A stretch of DNA of 64,000 nucleotides, taken from the NCBI RefSeq assembly GCF_947487575.1, contig NZ_CANKXG010000010.1, positions 1-64,000 on the forward strand, given 5' to 3'. Origin of the DNA: an uncultured Algibacter sp. (lineage in GTDB: Bacteria > Bacteroidota > Bacteroidia > Flavobacteriales > Flavobacteriaceae). Positions 36,604-46,264 of this stretch are shown in pieces (within the stretch, counting starts at the first letter, position 1; each line of letters opens with the position of its first letter). The translations under genes were made by a program, and so were the position numbers. Under the pieces are notes generated by a model. The model worked only from the letters and a program-made list of their open reading frames with translations, was not told where the DNA came from and did no database searches.

Positions 36604-37632
36604 TTAATTTCCGTATTCCTTAACGGCATCAATAAATGCCTTAGCATTATCCAAACCAATGTTTGGTAAAATACCATGACCAAGGTTTACGATGTATTTG
36701 TCTTTACCAAACTCATTAATCATTTGATGTACCATTTTTTTGATTTCTGATGGTGGTGAAAATAGGCGTGTTGGGTCGAAATTACCTTGAAGCGTGATAT
36801 TGCCACCAGTTAAATAACGGGCGTTTCTGGCAGAACATGTCCAATCTACACCTAAGGCACTTGCACCAGATTTAGCCATCTCGCCAAGCGCAAACCAACA
36901 ACCTTTTCCGAAAGCAATTACAGGCGCATCGTCTTTTAGAGCGTCGATGATTTGCTGAATATATTGCCATGAAAATTCTTGATAATCAACCGGAGATAGC
37001 ATGCCTCCCCAAGAATCGAAAACTTGAACAGCGTTACAACCTGCTTTTACTTTTTCTTTAAGATAAGCAATAGTTGTATCTGTAATTTTCTGTAATAATT
37101 GGTGTGCCGCAATAGGGTTTGTAAAGCAAAATTCTTTGGCTTTATCGAAATTTTTACTGCCTTGTCCTTGTACACAATAGCATAAAATGGTCCATGGCGA
37201 ACCTGCGAAACCAATTAATGGAATTTCATTATTTAGCTTTTCTTTCGTGGCTTTTATGGCTTGGTATACATAATCTAATTCTACAGTTACGTCTGGTACA
37301 ATTACATTATCTACATCTTTTTGAGAGCGTATAGGGTTTGGTAAATATGGACCGAAGTTAGGTTTCATTTGCACTTCGATATTCATGGCCTGCGGAATAA
37401 CCAAAATATCGCTAAACAAAATTGCAGCATCCATACCATATCTTCGGATAGGTTGCACAGTAATTTCGCTAGCTAGTTCTGGAGTTTGACAACGGGTAAA
37501 GAAATCGTACTTTGCCTTTATTTCCATGAATTCTGGAAGGTAACGCCCTGCTTGACGCATCATCCATACTGGTGGACGGTCTACAGTTTCTCCTTTTAAT
37601 GCTCTTAAAAATAAATCGTTCTTAATGCTCAT
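36604..37632 (-). CDS. hemE: Uroporphyrinogen decarboxylase
   Basis: This 342-residue protein carries the family signature [17 protein letters not shown], the loop [19 protein letters not shown] and the late [10 protein letters not shown]. It decarboxylates the four acetate side chains of uroporphyrinogen III. The start is the ATG at 37632; the frame runs further to 37653 only through a TTG inside a REP hairpin. Two REP copies separate it from hemCD. Confidence 0.97.
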   Translation of the reverse strand: MSIKNDLFLRALKGETVDRPPVWMMRQAGRYLPEFMEIKAKYDFFTRCQTPELASEITVQPIRRYGMDAAILFSDILVIPQAMNIEVQMKPNFGPYLPNPIRSQKDVDNVIVPDVTVELDYVYQAIKATKEKLNNEIPLIGFAGSPWTILCYCVQGQGSKNFDKAKEFCFTNPIAAHQLLQKITDTTIAYLKEKVKAGCNAVQVFDSWGGMLSPVDYQEFSWQYIQQIIDALKDDAPVIAFGKGCWFALGEMAKSGASALGVDWTCSARNARYLTGGNITLQGNFDPTRLFSPPSEIKKMVHQMINEFGKDKYIVNLGHGILPNIGLDNAKAFIDAVKEYGN

Positions 37633-37645
37633 ATTCTTTGTTTCG

Positions 37646-37674
37646 ACCTGCAAGGTTTTAAAAACCTTGCAGGT
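37646..37674. repeat. REP hairpin 4 (29 bp, perfect)
   Basis: ACCTGCAAGGTTTT, A, AAAACCTTGCAGGT; a perfect 14-bp stem followed by CTTTTT, so it may also act as a terminator on the plus strand. It lies 13 bp upstream of the hemE ATG. Confidence 0.88.
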
Positions 37675-37696
37675 CTTTTTCTGTTACTTTTTTAAT

Positions 37697-37724
37697 ACCT
37701 ACAAGGTTTTTAAAACCTTGCAGG
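37697..37724. repeat. REP hairpin 5
   Basis: ACCTACAAGGTTTT, T, AAAACCTTGCAGG; it lies in tandem with REP 4, about 22 bp apart, in the hemCD-hemE gap. Confidence 0.86.
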
Positions 37725-37778
37725 AGAGAACTTAATGACATTGTTATCAGCTGAAAAAAGAATTCAGGATGACAACAA

Positions 37779-39353
37779 CTAAACATAATACTCATTAACC
37801 AACTCAATCACACTCTCAACAGTAGGTACTTTCGCAACCCGAACATCTTTAAAATGTTTCCTAGCTTCTTTTGCAGTAGTTTCTCCAATACAAAAAGCGA
37901 TTACTTCTCCTTTATTGCTGTGTACAAAACTTTCAACGGTTGAAGGACTATAAAACATAGCACTTTCTACAGAATCATCTACTTTATAACCATCATATTT
38001 AGTTTCGTATGCCTCAACTTCGTTGACTTTTATATTGTTTTCGGCTAAAATTGTTGGTAAAGCATCTAATCGGATATCACTACAGAAATAAGTGACTTCG
38101 GTACCTTCAATATAATCTACTAAATACTCAGCTAGTTTTTTAGCGTTCTTTTCGGTGTGTTTTACCTTACCTATTTTGTTTTCTACTAATCGTTTGGTTC
38201 TTCTGCCAACGCAGTAGATGTTTTTAAACTGTAATTCTATGGCTGAATAGTTTGTAGTTAATGATTCCACAGCATTTTTGCTGGTAATAACTACATTTTG
38301 GATTTCATTTTTTAATAAACGCGGATGGATTCTGTTCAAACTTATTTTAATAAAGTCTTCACTTTCAGCAACCACCTTTTCATGAAATAATAAACGCTGG
38401 TCATCAGTAAAACGCTTTGTAGAAAACACATTCGTTTTCTTATCAGAATTTTTAATCTTATCCATTAAACGTTTACCACCACGTTCAATAACAAAATCGG
38501 CACAAAATTGCGCCATATCGCTATGTTCTCCTAGTTTTTTAACGCGTGTTACATCAATTCTTTTAGTACCATCTTCACTTAATAAAACGCCTTTAAAATT
38601 GATTTCCTCGTCTTTAATATAAGCTAAAGCACCGATAGGTGCAGTACACCCGCCTTCTAATTTGTTTAGGAATTCACGTTCAATAGTCGTGCAAATTTCA
38701 GTCTCTTCATGGTTTAATTCGGCGCAAGCTTCTTTTACGAAGTCGTCTTCATCAAGAGCGGTAATCATAATAGCACCTTGTGCAGGCGCAGGAATCATCC
38801 AATCTAGATTAATAGCTTCTTCTGGTCTGATACCAATTCTGCCAATACCAGCAGCTGCAAAAATAGCACCGTTCCAATCGTTATCTTCTAACTTCTGTAA
38901 ACGCGAATTTACATTACCACGTAAATCGGTAATGGTATGTGTTGGAAAACGGTTTAGCCATTGTGCTCTTCGGCGTAAGCTACCTGTTGCGATTACAGCT
39001 TCTTTAGCACCTAAAAACTCTTCGTTATTTTTAAAAACAAGCGTGTCATTTACATTTCCACGTTTTAAAACTGCCGCTTGTACAATACCTTTTGGTAAAA
39101 TAGTAGGAACATCTTTTAAAGAATGTACCGCAATATCGATATCATGATTTAACATCGCAATATCTAAAGTGCGGGTAAAAATACCTGTAATACCTAGCTC
39201 GTAAAGAGGTTTATCAAGTACTAAATCGCCTGTAGATTTTACAGGTACAAGTTCTGTTTTATGACCAGCTTCCTCGAGTAATTTTTTTACTATGTTGGCT
39301 TGCCATAGTGCTAATTCACTATCGCGTGTGCCAATTCTAATGGTTTTAGACAT
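37779..39353 (-). CDS. hemC: Fused hydroxymethylbilane synthase and uroporphyrinogen III synthase (HemC-HemD)
   Basis: This 524-residue protein joins two consecutive pathway enzymes. Residues 1-300 are HemC: dipyrromethane-cofactor Cys236 in LEGGCTAPIGA and the conserved Arg-rich GSLRRRAQWL and DLRGNVNSRL. Residues 305-524 are HemD-like, with VITSKNAVES, YCVGRRT, FYSPSTVESF and CIGETTAKEA. The fusion would pass unstable hydroxymethylbilane directly to the synthase that closes the ring. Its start overlaps the hemA stop by 8 bp. The HemD half is diverged, as is normal for this family. Confidence 0.95.
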   Translation of the reverse strand: MSKTIRIGTRDSELALWQANIVKKLLEEAGHKTELVPVKSTGDLVLDKPLYELGITGIFTRTLDIAMLNHDIDIAVHSLKDVPTILPKGIVQAAVLKRGNVNDTLVFKNNEEFLGAKEAVIATGSLRRRAQWLNRFPTHTITDLRGNVNSRLQKLEDNDWNGAIFAAAGIGRIGIRPEEAINLDWMIPAPAQGAIMITALDEDDFVKEACAELNHEETEICTTIEREFLNKLEGGCTAPIGALAYIKDEEINFKGVLLSEDGTKRIDVTRVKKLGEHSDMAQFCADFVIERGGKRLMDKIKNSDKKTNVFSTKRFTDDQRLLFHEKVVAESEDFIKISLNRIHPRLLKNEIQNVVITSKNAVESLTTNYSAIELQFKNIYCVGRRTKRLVENKIGKVKHTEKNAKKLAEYLVDYIEGTEVTYFCSDIRLDALPTILAENNIKVNEVEAYETKYDGYKVDDSVESAMFYSPSTVESFVHSNKGEVIAFCIGETTAKEARKHFKDVRVAKVPTVESVIELVNEYYV

Positions 39354-40611
39354 TGGATTTTTGTGGTTCTTCTAATTGGAAAACTTTTTTGATAAGTTCC
39401 AGACTATCATCTGTAGAAATAGCATCATCTTTTAAATGATGTGCAAAATGATTGGTGATTTTTTGAATAATTTTATTACTGATTATTTCTGCTTGGTCTT
39501 CGTTGAAATCACTTAATTTTTTTCGTTGCGTATCTAATTCAGCCGCAGCAAAATCAGATAATTTATGTTTAAGCGCTTTTATAGTTGGAGCAAATTTCCT
39601 AGTTTCTAGCCAACTGTTAAATTCTGCTTTAATTTCTTCTATAATCGCTTCCGCGGAAGGAATATGTGATTTACGAGCTTCTAAAGTTTCATCAGTAATT
39701 TTCGATAAATGGTCCAAATGCACCAATGATACATTATCTAATTCCTGAACGTTTTCATTTACATTTTTTGGAATAGATAAATCTAAAATTAAAAGGGGCT
39801 TTTTAGTTTGAATGATATGCTTATCAATCGTTGGGCGTTGTGCTCCTGTTGCTACTATGAGTATATCAGATTCACTAACCTCTTCTTGTAAATTCGAATA
39901 ATCCTTAACTACTAAATTGAACTTTCCGGCAATGCGTTCAGCTTTATCTTTTGTTCTATTAATTAGAGTAATATGCTCGTTTTTGGTATGTTTTACTAGG
40001 TTTTCGCAAGTATTTCTGCCAATTTTTCCTGTGCCAAAGAGCAAAATATTCTTATTAGTTACATCTTCAATGTTCTTAAAAATGTATTGAACAGAAGCAA
40101 ATGATACAGATGTTGCTCCTGAAGAAATATCAGTTTCAGTTTTAATTCGTTTACTTGCTTGTATAACGGCATTTACTAAACGCTCCGTAAAATGATTTAG
40201 TAATTCGTATTTTCTAGAAAGTTTTGTACTTGTTTTTAGCTGACTTATAATCTCGAAATCTCCAAGAATTTGACTATCTAAACCAGAGCCAACTCGAAAC
40301 ATATGCGAAATAGCATCTTTATTTTTATAAACATATGCAACATCTTGAAACTCTTCAACAGTCCCTCGTGTGTTATCACAAAGTAATTTGATAAGTTGGA
40401 ACGGATGTTGTGCAAAACCGTAGATTTCGGTTCTGTTGCAAGTAGAAGTAACTACTAAACTTTCAATCTCATTTTCTTTCGCTTGGTTTAGTAAAGTTAG
40501 TTTAGACGCTTCATCCAAACTAAAACGCCCTCTTATATCTGCATCGGCTTTTTTGTAACTAAGACCGATAGCATAGAAAGAACTGCTTTTACTAATGTTG
40601 TATTTTTGCAT
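39346..40611 (-). CDS. hemA: Glutamyl-tRNA reductase
   Basis: This 421-residue protein has the catalytic Cys58 in VVTSTCNRTEIYG, the NADPH-binding GTGKIGRNTCENL and a C-terminal dimerisation region. It starts the C5 pathway by reducing Glu-tRNA to glutamate semialdehyde; no hemL was seen in the window. It is first in the minus-strand haem operon, opposite the AraC gene. The 188-bp divergent gap contains a palindrome at 40773-40791. Confidence 0.97.
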   Translation of the reverse strand: MQKYNISKSSSFYAIGLSYKKADADIRGRFSLDEASKLTLLNQAKENEIESLVVTSTCNRTEIYGFAQHPFQLIKLLCDNTRGTVEEFQDVAYVYKNKDAISHMFRVGSGLDSQILGDFEIISQLKTSTKLSRKYELLNHFTERLVNAVIQASKRIKTETDISSGATSVSFASVQYIFKNIEDVTNKNILLFGTGKIGRNTCENLVKHTKNEHITLINRTKDKAERIAGKFNLVVKDYSNLQEEVSESDILIVATGAQRPTIDKHIIQTKKPLLILDLSIPKNVNENVQELDNVSLVHLDHLSKITDETLEARKSHIPSAEAIIEEIKAEFNSWLETRKFAPTIKALKHKLSDFAAAELDTQRKKLSDFNEDQAEIISNKIIQKITNHFAHHLKDDAISTDDSLELIKKVFQLEEPQKSNV

Positions 40612-40772
40612 TGCTATACCTGAAAATGTGTAGCAAAAGTATATGTAAGGTTTATAAAAAAATAACGCTAAAAGAACTTTTAGTATCGTTTGTGGTTTTT
40701 TAAGGTTGTTTTTTCTTAAAACATGATAAATGTCATATTTTTGTAGTGAATTAGGGTAATTTGGTTACTTTA

Positions 40773-40791
40773 ATTTAGAACGAATCTAAAT
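40773..40791. promoter_or_regulatory. Palindrome ATTTAGA-N5-TCTAAAT, possible operator
   Basis: A perfect 7-bp inverted repeat with 5 bases between the arms lies 8 bp before the AraC ATG, in the hemA-AraC divergent gap. I recall similar ATTTAGA palindromes near iron genes in this group, but cannot check. Position over the AraC 5' UTR fits repression. Confidence 0.5.
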
Positions 40792-40799
40792 AAAACAGT

Positions 40800-41699
40800 A
40801 TGAATTCAGAATTTAACATCAAAAAAAGTATCGCTAAAAGGTCTTTTGAGGAAACTCAGGTTGAAGATGGCTTTTTAATTTTAATGTATAAAAATGATGA
40901 AAGTGTAACTCAAAATGTTGCAAAAGAAATAGATAGCACATTCTTGCAATTTCATTTTTGCGTTAAAGGAGCTACTAAGTTTGTGTTTAATCAGGGTAGA
41001 TATGCTCTTGATATTCATGAAGAAAATTCATTATTATTATATAATCCACAACGAGAATTACCAATAGACCTTCAGGTAGAACCCAATTCATGGATAGTTT
41101 CGGTATTAATTTCTATTAAAAAGTTTCACGGTTTGTTTTCACAAGAAGCCGATTATATTACATTTTTAAGTGAAGATAACAGAGATAAAAAATATTATAA
41201 AGATGGTGCTATTTCGCCTTCCATGGCCATTGTATTAAATCAATTGATAAATTTTAGTTTAAATTCATCAATAAAACAACTGTATTTTAAAGGAAAAGCA
41301 TACGAATTAATGAGCTTATATTTTAATAGAAGTGAAGATGCAGATGTTGAGCAATGCCCATTTTTAGTTGACGAAACCAATGTAATTAAAATCAGGAAAG
41401 CCAAAGATATCATTGTATCTAGAATGGCAGAACCACCAAGTTTACAAGAACTAGCTGATGAAATTGGATTGAGTCTTAAAAAACTTAAAGAAGGCTTCAA
41501 ACAAATTTATGGCGATTCGGTATTTAGCTTCTTATTTGATTACAAGATGGAAGTTGCTCGAAAATTGTTAGAAGCCGGAAACGATAATGTAAATGAAGTT
41601 GGACATAAAGTAGGGTACAGTACATCTAGCCATTTTATTGCTGCTTTTAAAAAGAAATATGGTACAACGCCCAAAAAATATGTGATGTCACTGAATTAA
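40800..41699 (+). CDS. AraC family transcription regulator of the haem locus
   Basis: This 299-residue protein has an N-terminal sensing part (about 1-180) and a C-terminal AraC double helix-turn-helix (about 205-299), including PSLQELADEIGLSLKKLKEG and EVGHKVGYSTSSHFIAAFKK, ending GTTPKKYV. It is divergent from hemA and lies before the small ORF and hemH-hemJ. Inference: it controls haem or iron genes. A 19-bp palindrome sits in its leader. Confidence 0.92.
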   Translation: MNSEFNIKKSIAKRSFEETQVEDGFLILMYKNDESVTQNVAKEIDSTFLQFHFCVKGATKFVFNQGRYALDIHEENSLLLYNPQRELPIDLQVEPNSWIVSVLISIKKFHGLFSQEADYITFLSEDNRDKKYYKDGAISPSMAIVLNQLINFSLNSSIKQLYFKGKAYELMSLYFNRSEDADVEQCPFLVDETNVIKIRKAKDIIVSRMAEPPSLQELADEIGLSLKKLKEGFKQIYGDSVFSFLFDYKMEVARKLLEAGNDNVNEVGHKVGYSTSSHFIAAFKKKYGTTPKKYVMSLN

Positions 41700-41749
41700 A
41701 GCCATGTAAGTTTTTTTTATTATTTTTGACTAACCCCAAAACAAATAAT

Positions 41750-41899
41750 ATGAAATACTTAACCCCAGAAATCGAAGCTTTATCTAAACACCTAGTAATA
41801 GGAAAATCGTTAGCAAGGACTAATGTGTCTTGTGGCATTTTTCAAGATTGTAATCCAGCTGAAGAGCGCGCAAAAATTACTTTAAAATCATCTGATTAA
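41750..41899 (+). CDS. 49-residue small protein between AraC gene and hemH
   Basis: The ATG at 41750 opens a 49-codon frame (MKYLTPEIEALSKHLVIGKS, then ending ITLKSSD) with two Cys. It lies 50 bp after the AraC gene, has no overlap with other frames, and shows typical codon use. I do not recognise a family. Another AraC gene in this window (60645) is also followed by a small Cys-containing ORF. Confidence 0.55.
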   Translation: MKYLTPEIEALSKHLVIGKSLARTNVSCGIFQDCNPAEERAKITLKSSD

Positions 41900-41944
41900 T
41901 AAGAATATATAAACATCTAGAGTCGTTTTTTATTATTTCTATCG

Positions 41945-41990
41945 TATTTTTGTAGTATCATTTTTAATTTAAAATTATTAATGATACTAC
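41945..41990 (+). promoter_or_regulatory. hemH promoter with 11-bp inverted repeat
   Basis: TATTTTTG (41945-41952) matches the TAnnTTTG -7 box. GTAGTATCATT (41952-41962) is matched exactly by AATGATACTAC (41980-41990), 14 bp before the hemH ATG. The repeat overlaps the expected start of transcription, so it could be an operator or a 5' leader hairpin. Confidence 0.55.
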
Positions 41991-42004
41991 GATTAAAAAA
42001 GAAT

Positions 42005-43045
42005 ATGAAAAAAGGAATCTTATTAGTTAATCTTGGCTCACCAGATAGTCCAAATCCCAAAGACGTAAAAAAGTATTTAGGCGAATTTTTAATGGATGAA
42101 CGTGTTATTGACGTTCCACTTTGGGCAAGAACATTGCTTGTAAAAGGTATCATTTTAAATACACGCCCAAAGGCATCTGCCAAAGCATACCAAAAAATTT
42201 GGTGGGATGAAGGCTCTCCATTAATAGTGCTTTCAGAAAGGCTTCAAGAGAAAGTACAAGAAAAACTAGAATTCCCCGTGGCTCTTGCAATGCGATATGG
42301 TAGTATGACGCTTAAAAAAGGGCTTCAAGAACTTGTTGATAAAGGTTGTACGGAAATTAAAACCATACCGCTATATCCACAATTTGCAATGGCTACTACT
42401 GAGACTATTGATGTAAAAGTAGACGAACTAGTTGCACAGTATTTTCCACAAGTAAAGATTACCCGAACGCCCGCATTTTACGAGCGTAAAGATTATATAA
42501 ACGTCCTTTCAAAGAGTATAGCAGAAACACTAGAAGGTTTAGATTACGAACATATTTTATTTAGCTATCATGGTGTGCCCGAACGTCATATTCGCAAAAG
42601 CGATGTTACAAACGGCAACTGTAAAATGGACGGCAAATGCTGCTTTAAAAAAGGAAGTGAACAACACGAGTTTTGTTACCGCCACCAATGCGAAATCACT
42701 ACCGTAAACGTAGCCAAGGCATTAGGTTTAAAAAACGGTACTTACTCTACAACATTTCAATCAAGACTAGGTTTCGATCCATGGTTACAACCGTATACAG
42801 ATAGAACCATAGAGCGTATGGGTAAAGAAGGTATCAAAAAAATGGCTATTGTTACCCCAGCCTTTGTTAGCGATTGTTTAGAAACCTTAGAAGAAATTGC
42901 TATGGAAGGCGAAGAGATTTTCCACGAAGTAGGCGGAAAAGAATTTACGGTAATTCCATGCCTAAACGACAGAGAAGACTTCGCACAAGTTATTGCTAAT
43001 ATAGTAAAGGAATGGACTAGCGTAGAAAAACCATTAACCGTTTAA
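42005..43045 (+). CDS. hemH: Ferrochelatase
   Basis: From the ATG at 42005 the protein has 346 residues. Conserved parts are LLVNLGSPDSP, the active-site His in FSYHGVPERHI (about His189) and the late Glu region (SDCLETLEEIAMEG). It inserts Fe2+ into protoporphyrin IX. An internal segment has five Cys (206, 212, 213, 224, 229), which may bind a [2Fe-2S] cluster as in some other bacterial ferrochelatases. hemJ follows 21 bp later. An in-frame start at 41981 lies inside the inverted repeat and is less likely. Confidence 0.96.
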   Translation: MKKGILLVNLGSPDSPNPKDVKKYLGEFLMDERVIDVPLWARTLLVKGIILNTRPKASAKAYQKIWWDEGSPLIVLSERLQEKVQEKLEFPVALAMRYGSMTLKKGLQELVDKGCTEIKTIPLYPQFAMATTETIDVKVDELVAQYFPQVKITRTPAFYERKDYINVLSKSIAETLEGLDYEHILFSYHGVPERHIRKSDVTNGNCKMDGKCCFKKGSEQHEFCYRHQCEITTVNVAKALGLKNGTYSTTFQSRLGFDPWLQPYTDRTIERMGKEGIKKMAIVTPAFVSDCLETLEEIAMEGEEIFHEVGGKEFTVIPCLNDREDFAQVIANIVKEWTSVEKPLTV

Positions 43046-43066
43046 ATTCAGCATAAAAATAAGGCC

Positions 43067-43612
43067 ATGACATATTTTTACCTAAAAGCATTTCATCTTA
43101 TTTTTGTTATCACATGGTTTGCAGGCTTATTTTACATTCCCAGGTTATTTGTATATCAAATAGAAGCCTTTCACAAACCCTCACCCGATAAAGAAATCTT
43201 AGGCAAACAATTAAAACTCATGGCAAAACGTCTCTGGTTTATCATCACATGGCCATCAGCAATACTAGCATTAATTTTCGGCTTAAGTTTATTTTACATC
43301 AATCCTACATTATTTTATATGCCATGGATGCAAGTAAAATTAGGCTTCATCATATTATTATTCATCTATCACCTAAAAACACATCATTACTACAAACAAT
43401 TACAAAACGATGTAGTAAAAAAAACCTCCAGTTTCATGCGTATCTGGAACGAGGGCGCCACATTCATACTCTTCGCCGTTATATTTTTGGTTATCCTTAA
43501 AAGTGCTATAAACTGGATATGGGGCGTTATAGGTATTTTTGTTTTAGGCATCCTAATCATGCTTGGGTTCAAACTCTATAAGAATTTTAGAGATAAAAAT
43601 CCAGACGCTTAA
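43067..43612 (+). CDS. hemJ: Protoporphyrinogen IX oxidase HemJ
   Basis: This 181-residue protein has four to five membrane helices and the HemJ/UPF0093 pattern: YLKAFHLIFVITWFAGLFYIPRLFVY with its conserved His, KRLWFIITWPS, and the PWMQVKLGFI-HHYYKQL region. HemJ makes protoporphyrin IX, the substrate of HemH next door. Its base composition is C-richer than that of neighbours. A dispersed element copy follows the stop. Confidence 0.92.
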   Translation: MTYFYLKAFHLIFVITWFAGLFYIPRLFVYQIEAFHKPSPDKEILGKQLKLMAKRLWFIITWPSAILALIFGLSLFYINPTLFYMPWMQVKLGFIILLFIYHLKTHHYYKQLQNDVVKKTSSFMRIWNEGATFILFAVIFLVILKSAINWIWGVIGIFVLGILIMLGFKLYKNFRDKNPDA

Positions 43613-43618
43613 AACTTT

Positions 43619-43705
43619 GGGCGTTACCCACAAGGGGTCGGGCTTTTCGTTGCAATCTTTTTATTCGTGCCTCACAAAAAGGATTTCCACTACAATCCCT
43701 AACGC
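43619..43705 (-). repeat. Dispersed structured element, copy C
   Basis: On the minus strand it reads GCGTTAGGGATTGTAGTGG at one end and AAAAGCCCGACCCC then GGGTAACGCCC at the other. GCGTTA pairs with TAACGC, and an inner hairpin is formed by AATCCTTTTTGTG and the opposing AAAAAGATT. It lies 6 bp after the hemJ stop in opposite orientation. Confidence 0.75.
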
Positions 43706-43791
43706 ATCTATCCGCTAGCTGCAGTTTTTTAAATCACCTTGTAGTGTCTTTGGTTTGATTATTGCTATATTTATTGAATCATAATTTCTGA

Positions 43792-45276
43792 ATGAAACTA
43801 AAAAAACTTGCTTTACGTACCCGTATCTTTTTAGCCATGATATTGTTGGTGCTACTAGCATCTGTACTTATTTCGGCAGTTGCCATTTATCAATACAAAG
43901 AACAAAGTCAAGATTACCACAAAGGGCGTTTAGTACGTAAAGAAGGTAGTATACAAACCCAATTAAAACGGTACTTAAATGGTAGACAAAACACTTGGGA
44001 AATTAAAACAGAAAATATCCCCTTAATTTATAAAGAAGAAATTTATAACGTTGCCGATATTCATAAACTTCAAATTAATTTATACGATTTAGATGGCGGA
44101 CTCCTAATATCATCTAAAGCCGGATTGCAAAATGAAAATGCAGATAAATGTATTGATGCAGAAATTATGAATGCATTAACCCAAAACGTAGAGTTCGATA
44201 AATCATCAGAAATAGCACAACATAGACATGTGCATATTCATAAAGAAAACGGAGAAACCTTTCAGTCTTCTTACACTTATATTACAGATAATAAATCCAA
44301 ACCTTTGGCTATATTAAATATACCATATCTTGAAAAAGATGATTTTTTAACTAAAGAGCTTCAAGAGTTTTTAAAACGTATAGGTTTTGCATTTATGTTG
44401 GTGTTGTTAACCGCAATAGTAATAGCCTTTTTGCTTTCTAAATACATCACCAAATCATTAAAAACTATTAGTGATAAAATAAATACTACCAGACTAGAAA
44501 GGCGTAACGAAAAAATCAATGTTGATGATACTAGCGAAGAAATTTCAGCCCTAGTAAATTCATATAATAGCATGATTGATGAGCTTGAAGAAAGTGCTGT
44601 ACAATTAGCAAGAAGCGAGCGCGAACAAGCATGGAGAGAAATGGCAAAACAAGTGGCACATGAGATTAAAAACCCACTTACACCAATGCGTTTAACGGTT
44701 CAAAATTTCCAGCGTAAGTTTAATCCAGAGGACGAAAACATCCATTCTAAGGTTGATGAATACAGTAAAACTTTAATTCAGCAAATAGACACCATGAGTT
44801 CTATAGCCTCTGCGTTTTCAAACTTTGCAAAAATGCCAGCGCAACAAAATGAAACCCTTAATGTTGTAAAAATTGTAAAACTAGCTTTAGATATCTTTAA
44901 TGAAGATTACATTGTTTTTACTTCAGATTCAGAAGAAATAATAGCTAAATTTGATAGAACACAACTTATTCGTGTAGTAACTAACTTGGTAAAAAACGCT
45001 ATTCAAGCTATACCAGATAATCAAACACCAAAAGTTGTTATTAATGTTAGCGAAGATAATGGCAATATTGTTATTACCGTTGCAGATAATGGATCTGGTG
45101 TTTCGGAAGAAAATAAAGACAAGGTTTTCGAGCCTAAATTCACTACCAAAACAAGTGGTATGGGTCTTGGTTTAGCTATGGTAAAAAACATTGTAGAAAC
45201 CTATAAAGGGAATATATCCTTTGTTTCAGAAAAAGATAAAGGCACAACGTTTAAAGTTGCTTTTCCCAAAGAATAA
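43792..45276 (+). CDS. Sensor histidine kinase, NtrY-like
   Basis: This 494-residue kinase has membrane helices at about 11-33 and 195-216, a periplasmic sensor between them, a HAMP domain, the phosphoacceptor His290 in [16 protein letters not shown] and an HATPase domain with [16 protein letters not shown] and [14 protein letters not shown]. The sequence around the His is typical of NtrY-type kinases. No response regulator is encoded nearby, so it is an orphan here. It follows hemJ by 179 bp, with an element copy between. Confidence 0.93.
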   Translation: MKLKKLALRTRIFLAMILLVLLASVLISAVAIYQYKEQSQDYHKGRLVRKEGSIQTQLKRYLNGRQNTWEIKTENIPLIYKEEIYNVADIHKLQINLYDLDGGLLISSKAGLQNENADKCIDAEIMNALTQNVEFDKSSEIAQHRHVHIHKENGETFQSSYTYITDNKSKPLAILNIPYLEKDDFLTKELQEFLKRIGFAFMLVLLTAIVIAFLLSKYITKSLKTISDKINTTRLERRNEKINVDDTSEEISALVNSYNSMIDELEESAVQLARSEREQAWREMAKQVAHEIKNPLTPMRLTVQNFQRKFNPEDENIHSKVDEYSKTLIQQIDTMSSIASAFSNFAKMPAQQNETLNVVKIVKLALDIFNEDYIVFTSDSEEIIAKFDRTQLIRVVTNLVKNAIQAIPDNQTPKVVINVSEDNGNIVITVADNGSGVSEENKDKVFEPKFTTKTSGMGLGLAMVKNIVETYKGNISFVSEKDKGTTFKVAFPKE

Positions 45277-45333
45277 ACCATAAATTAATATCACCTTGAG
45301 CCAAGTTGAAAGGTTTTATAATAAAGTATAAAA

Positions 45334-46116
45334 ATGTCATACAACAATATCATTTCAGAAGAACATAATGGTATCACAACCATAACTATTAATCGTCCAA
45401 AAAAGTTAAATGCATTAAATTTAGAAACTATTAAAGAGTTGCATGATGCCTTTGATGATGCTAATCAAGATAGAAATACTAAAGTTATCATTGTAACAGG
45501 TAGCGGAGAAAAAGCATTTGTAGCTGGAGCAGATATAAGCGAATTTGCCAATTTTGATGTAAATGAGGGAAAACAATTGGCAGCAAAAGGACAAGAACTA
45601 TTATTCAATTTTATTGAAAATCTATCTAAACCAGTAATAGCAGCAGTAAATGGTTTTGCTTTGGGCGGAGGTTTAGAATTAGCTATGTCTTGCCATTTTA
45701 GAGTTGCCAGCGATAATGCAAAACTTGGGTTGCCTGAAGTGTCTTTAGGTGTTATTCCAGGATATGGAGGTACACAACGATTACCCCAATTAGTTGGTAA
45801 AGGACGCGCTATGGAACTAATTATGACAGCAGGTATGATTGATGCTAACCAAGCTTTAAATTATGGTTTAGTAAATCATGTAACTACTCAAGAAGAATTA
45901 ATACCACTTTGCGAAAAAATAGCTTTTAAAATTTCAAGAAACTCATCAGTAGCCATTAGTGCTGCTATTAGAGCTATAAATGCCAATTTTAAAGATGGCG
46001 TTAATGGTTTTCAAACAGAAATAAAGGAGTTTGGAAATTGTTTTGGAACTGAAGATTTTGAAGAAGGCACCACTGCTTTTTTAGAAAAGCGAAAGGCTGA
46101 TTTTCCTGGGAGGTAA
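45334..46116 (+). CDS. Enoyl-CoA hydratase/isomerase family protein
   Basis: This 260-residue crotonase has the oxyanion-hole regions AFVAGADISEF and NGFALGGGLELAMSC, with catalytic Glu residues in the usual places (GGGLELA and LPEVSLG). It likely hydrates short-chain enoyl-CoA, such as crotonyl-CoA, in fatty acid or butyrate-type metabolism. It follows the kinase by 57 bp; co-transcription is possible but the link is unclear. Confidence 0.93.
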   Translation: MSYNNIISEEHNGITTITINRPKKLNALNLETIKELHDAFDDANQDRNTKVIIVTGSGEKAFVAGADISEFANFDVNEGKQLAAKGQELLFNFIENLSKPVIAAVNGFALGGGLELAMSCHFRVASDNAKLGLPEVSLGVIPGYGGTQRLPQLVGKGRAMELIMTAGMIDANQALNYGLVNHVTTQEELIPLCEKIAFKISRNSSVAISAAIRAINANFKDGVNGFQTEIKEFGNCFGTEDFEEGTTAFLEKRKADFPGR

Positions 46117-46264
46117 ATTATAGGTTTGTTTAACATGTGTATATAACTTGCTTTAATTAAGTTGTTTATAAAGTATAAACTGAATAAAAATTTGCAATAT
46201 TTTTCAGAAATAGGTGAGAACAAGCCATTAATTATGCACGTTTTGGCAACTGTTATTTACTCTA

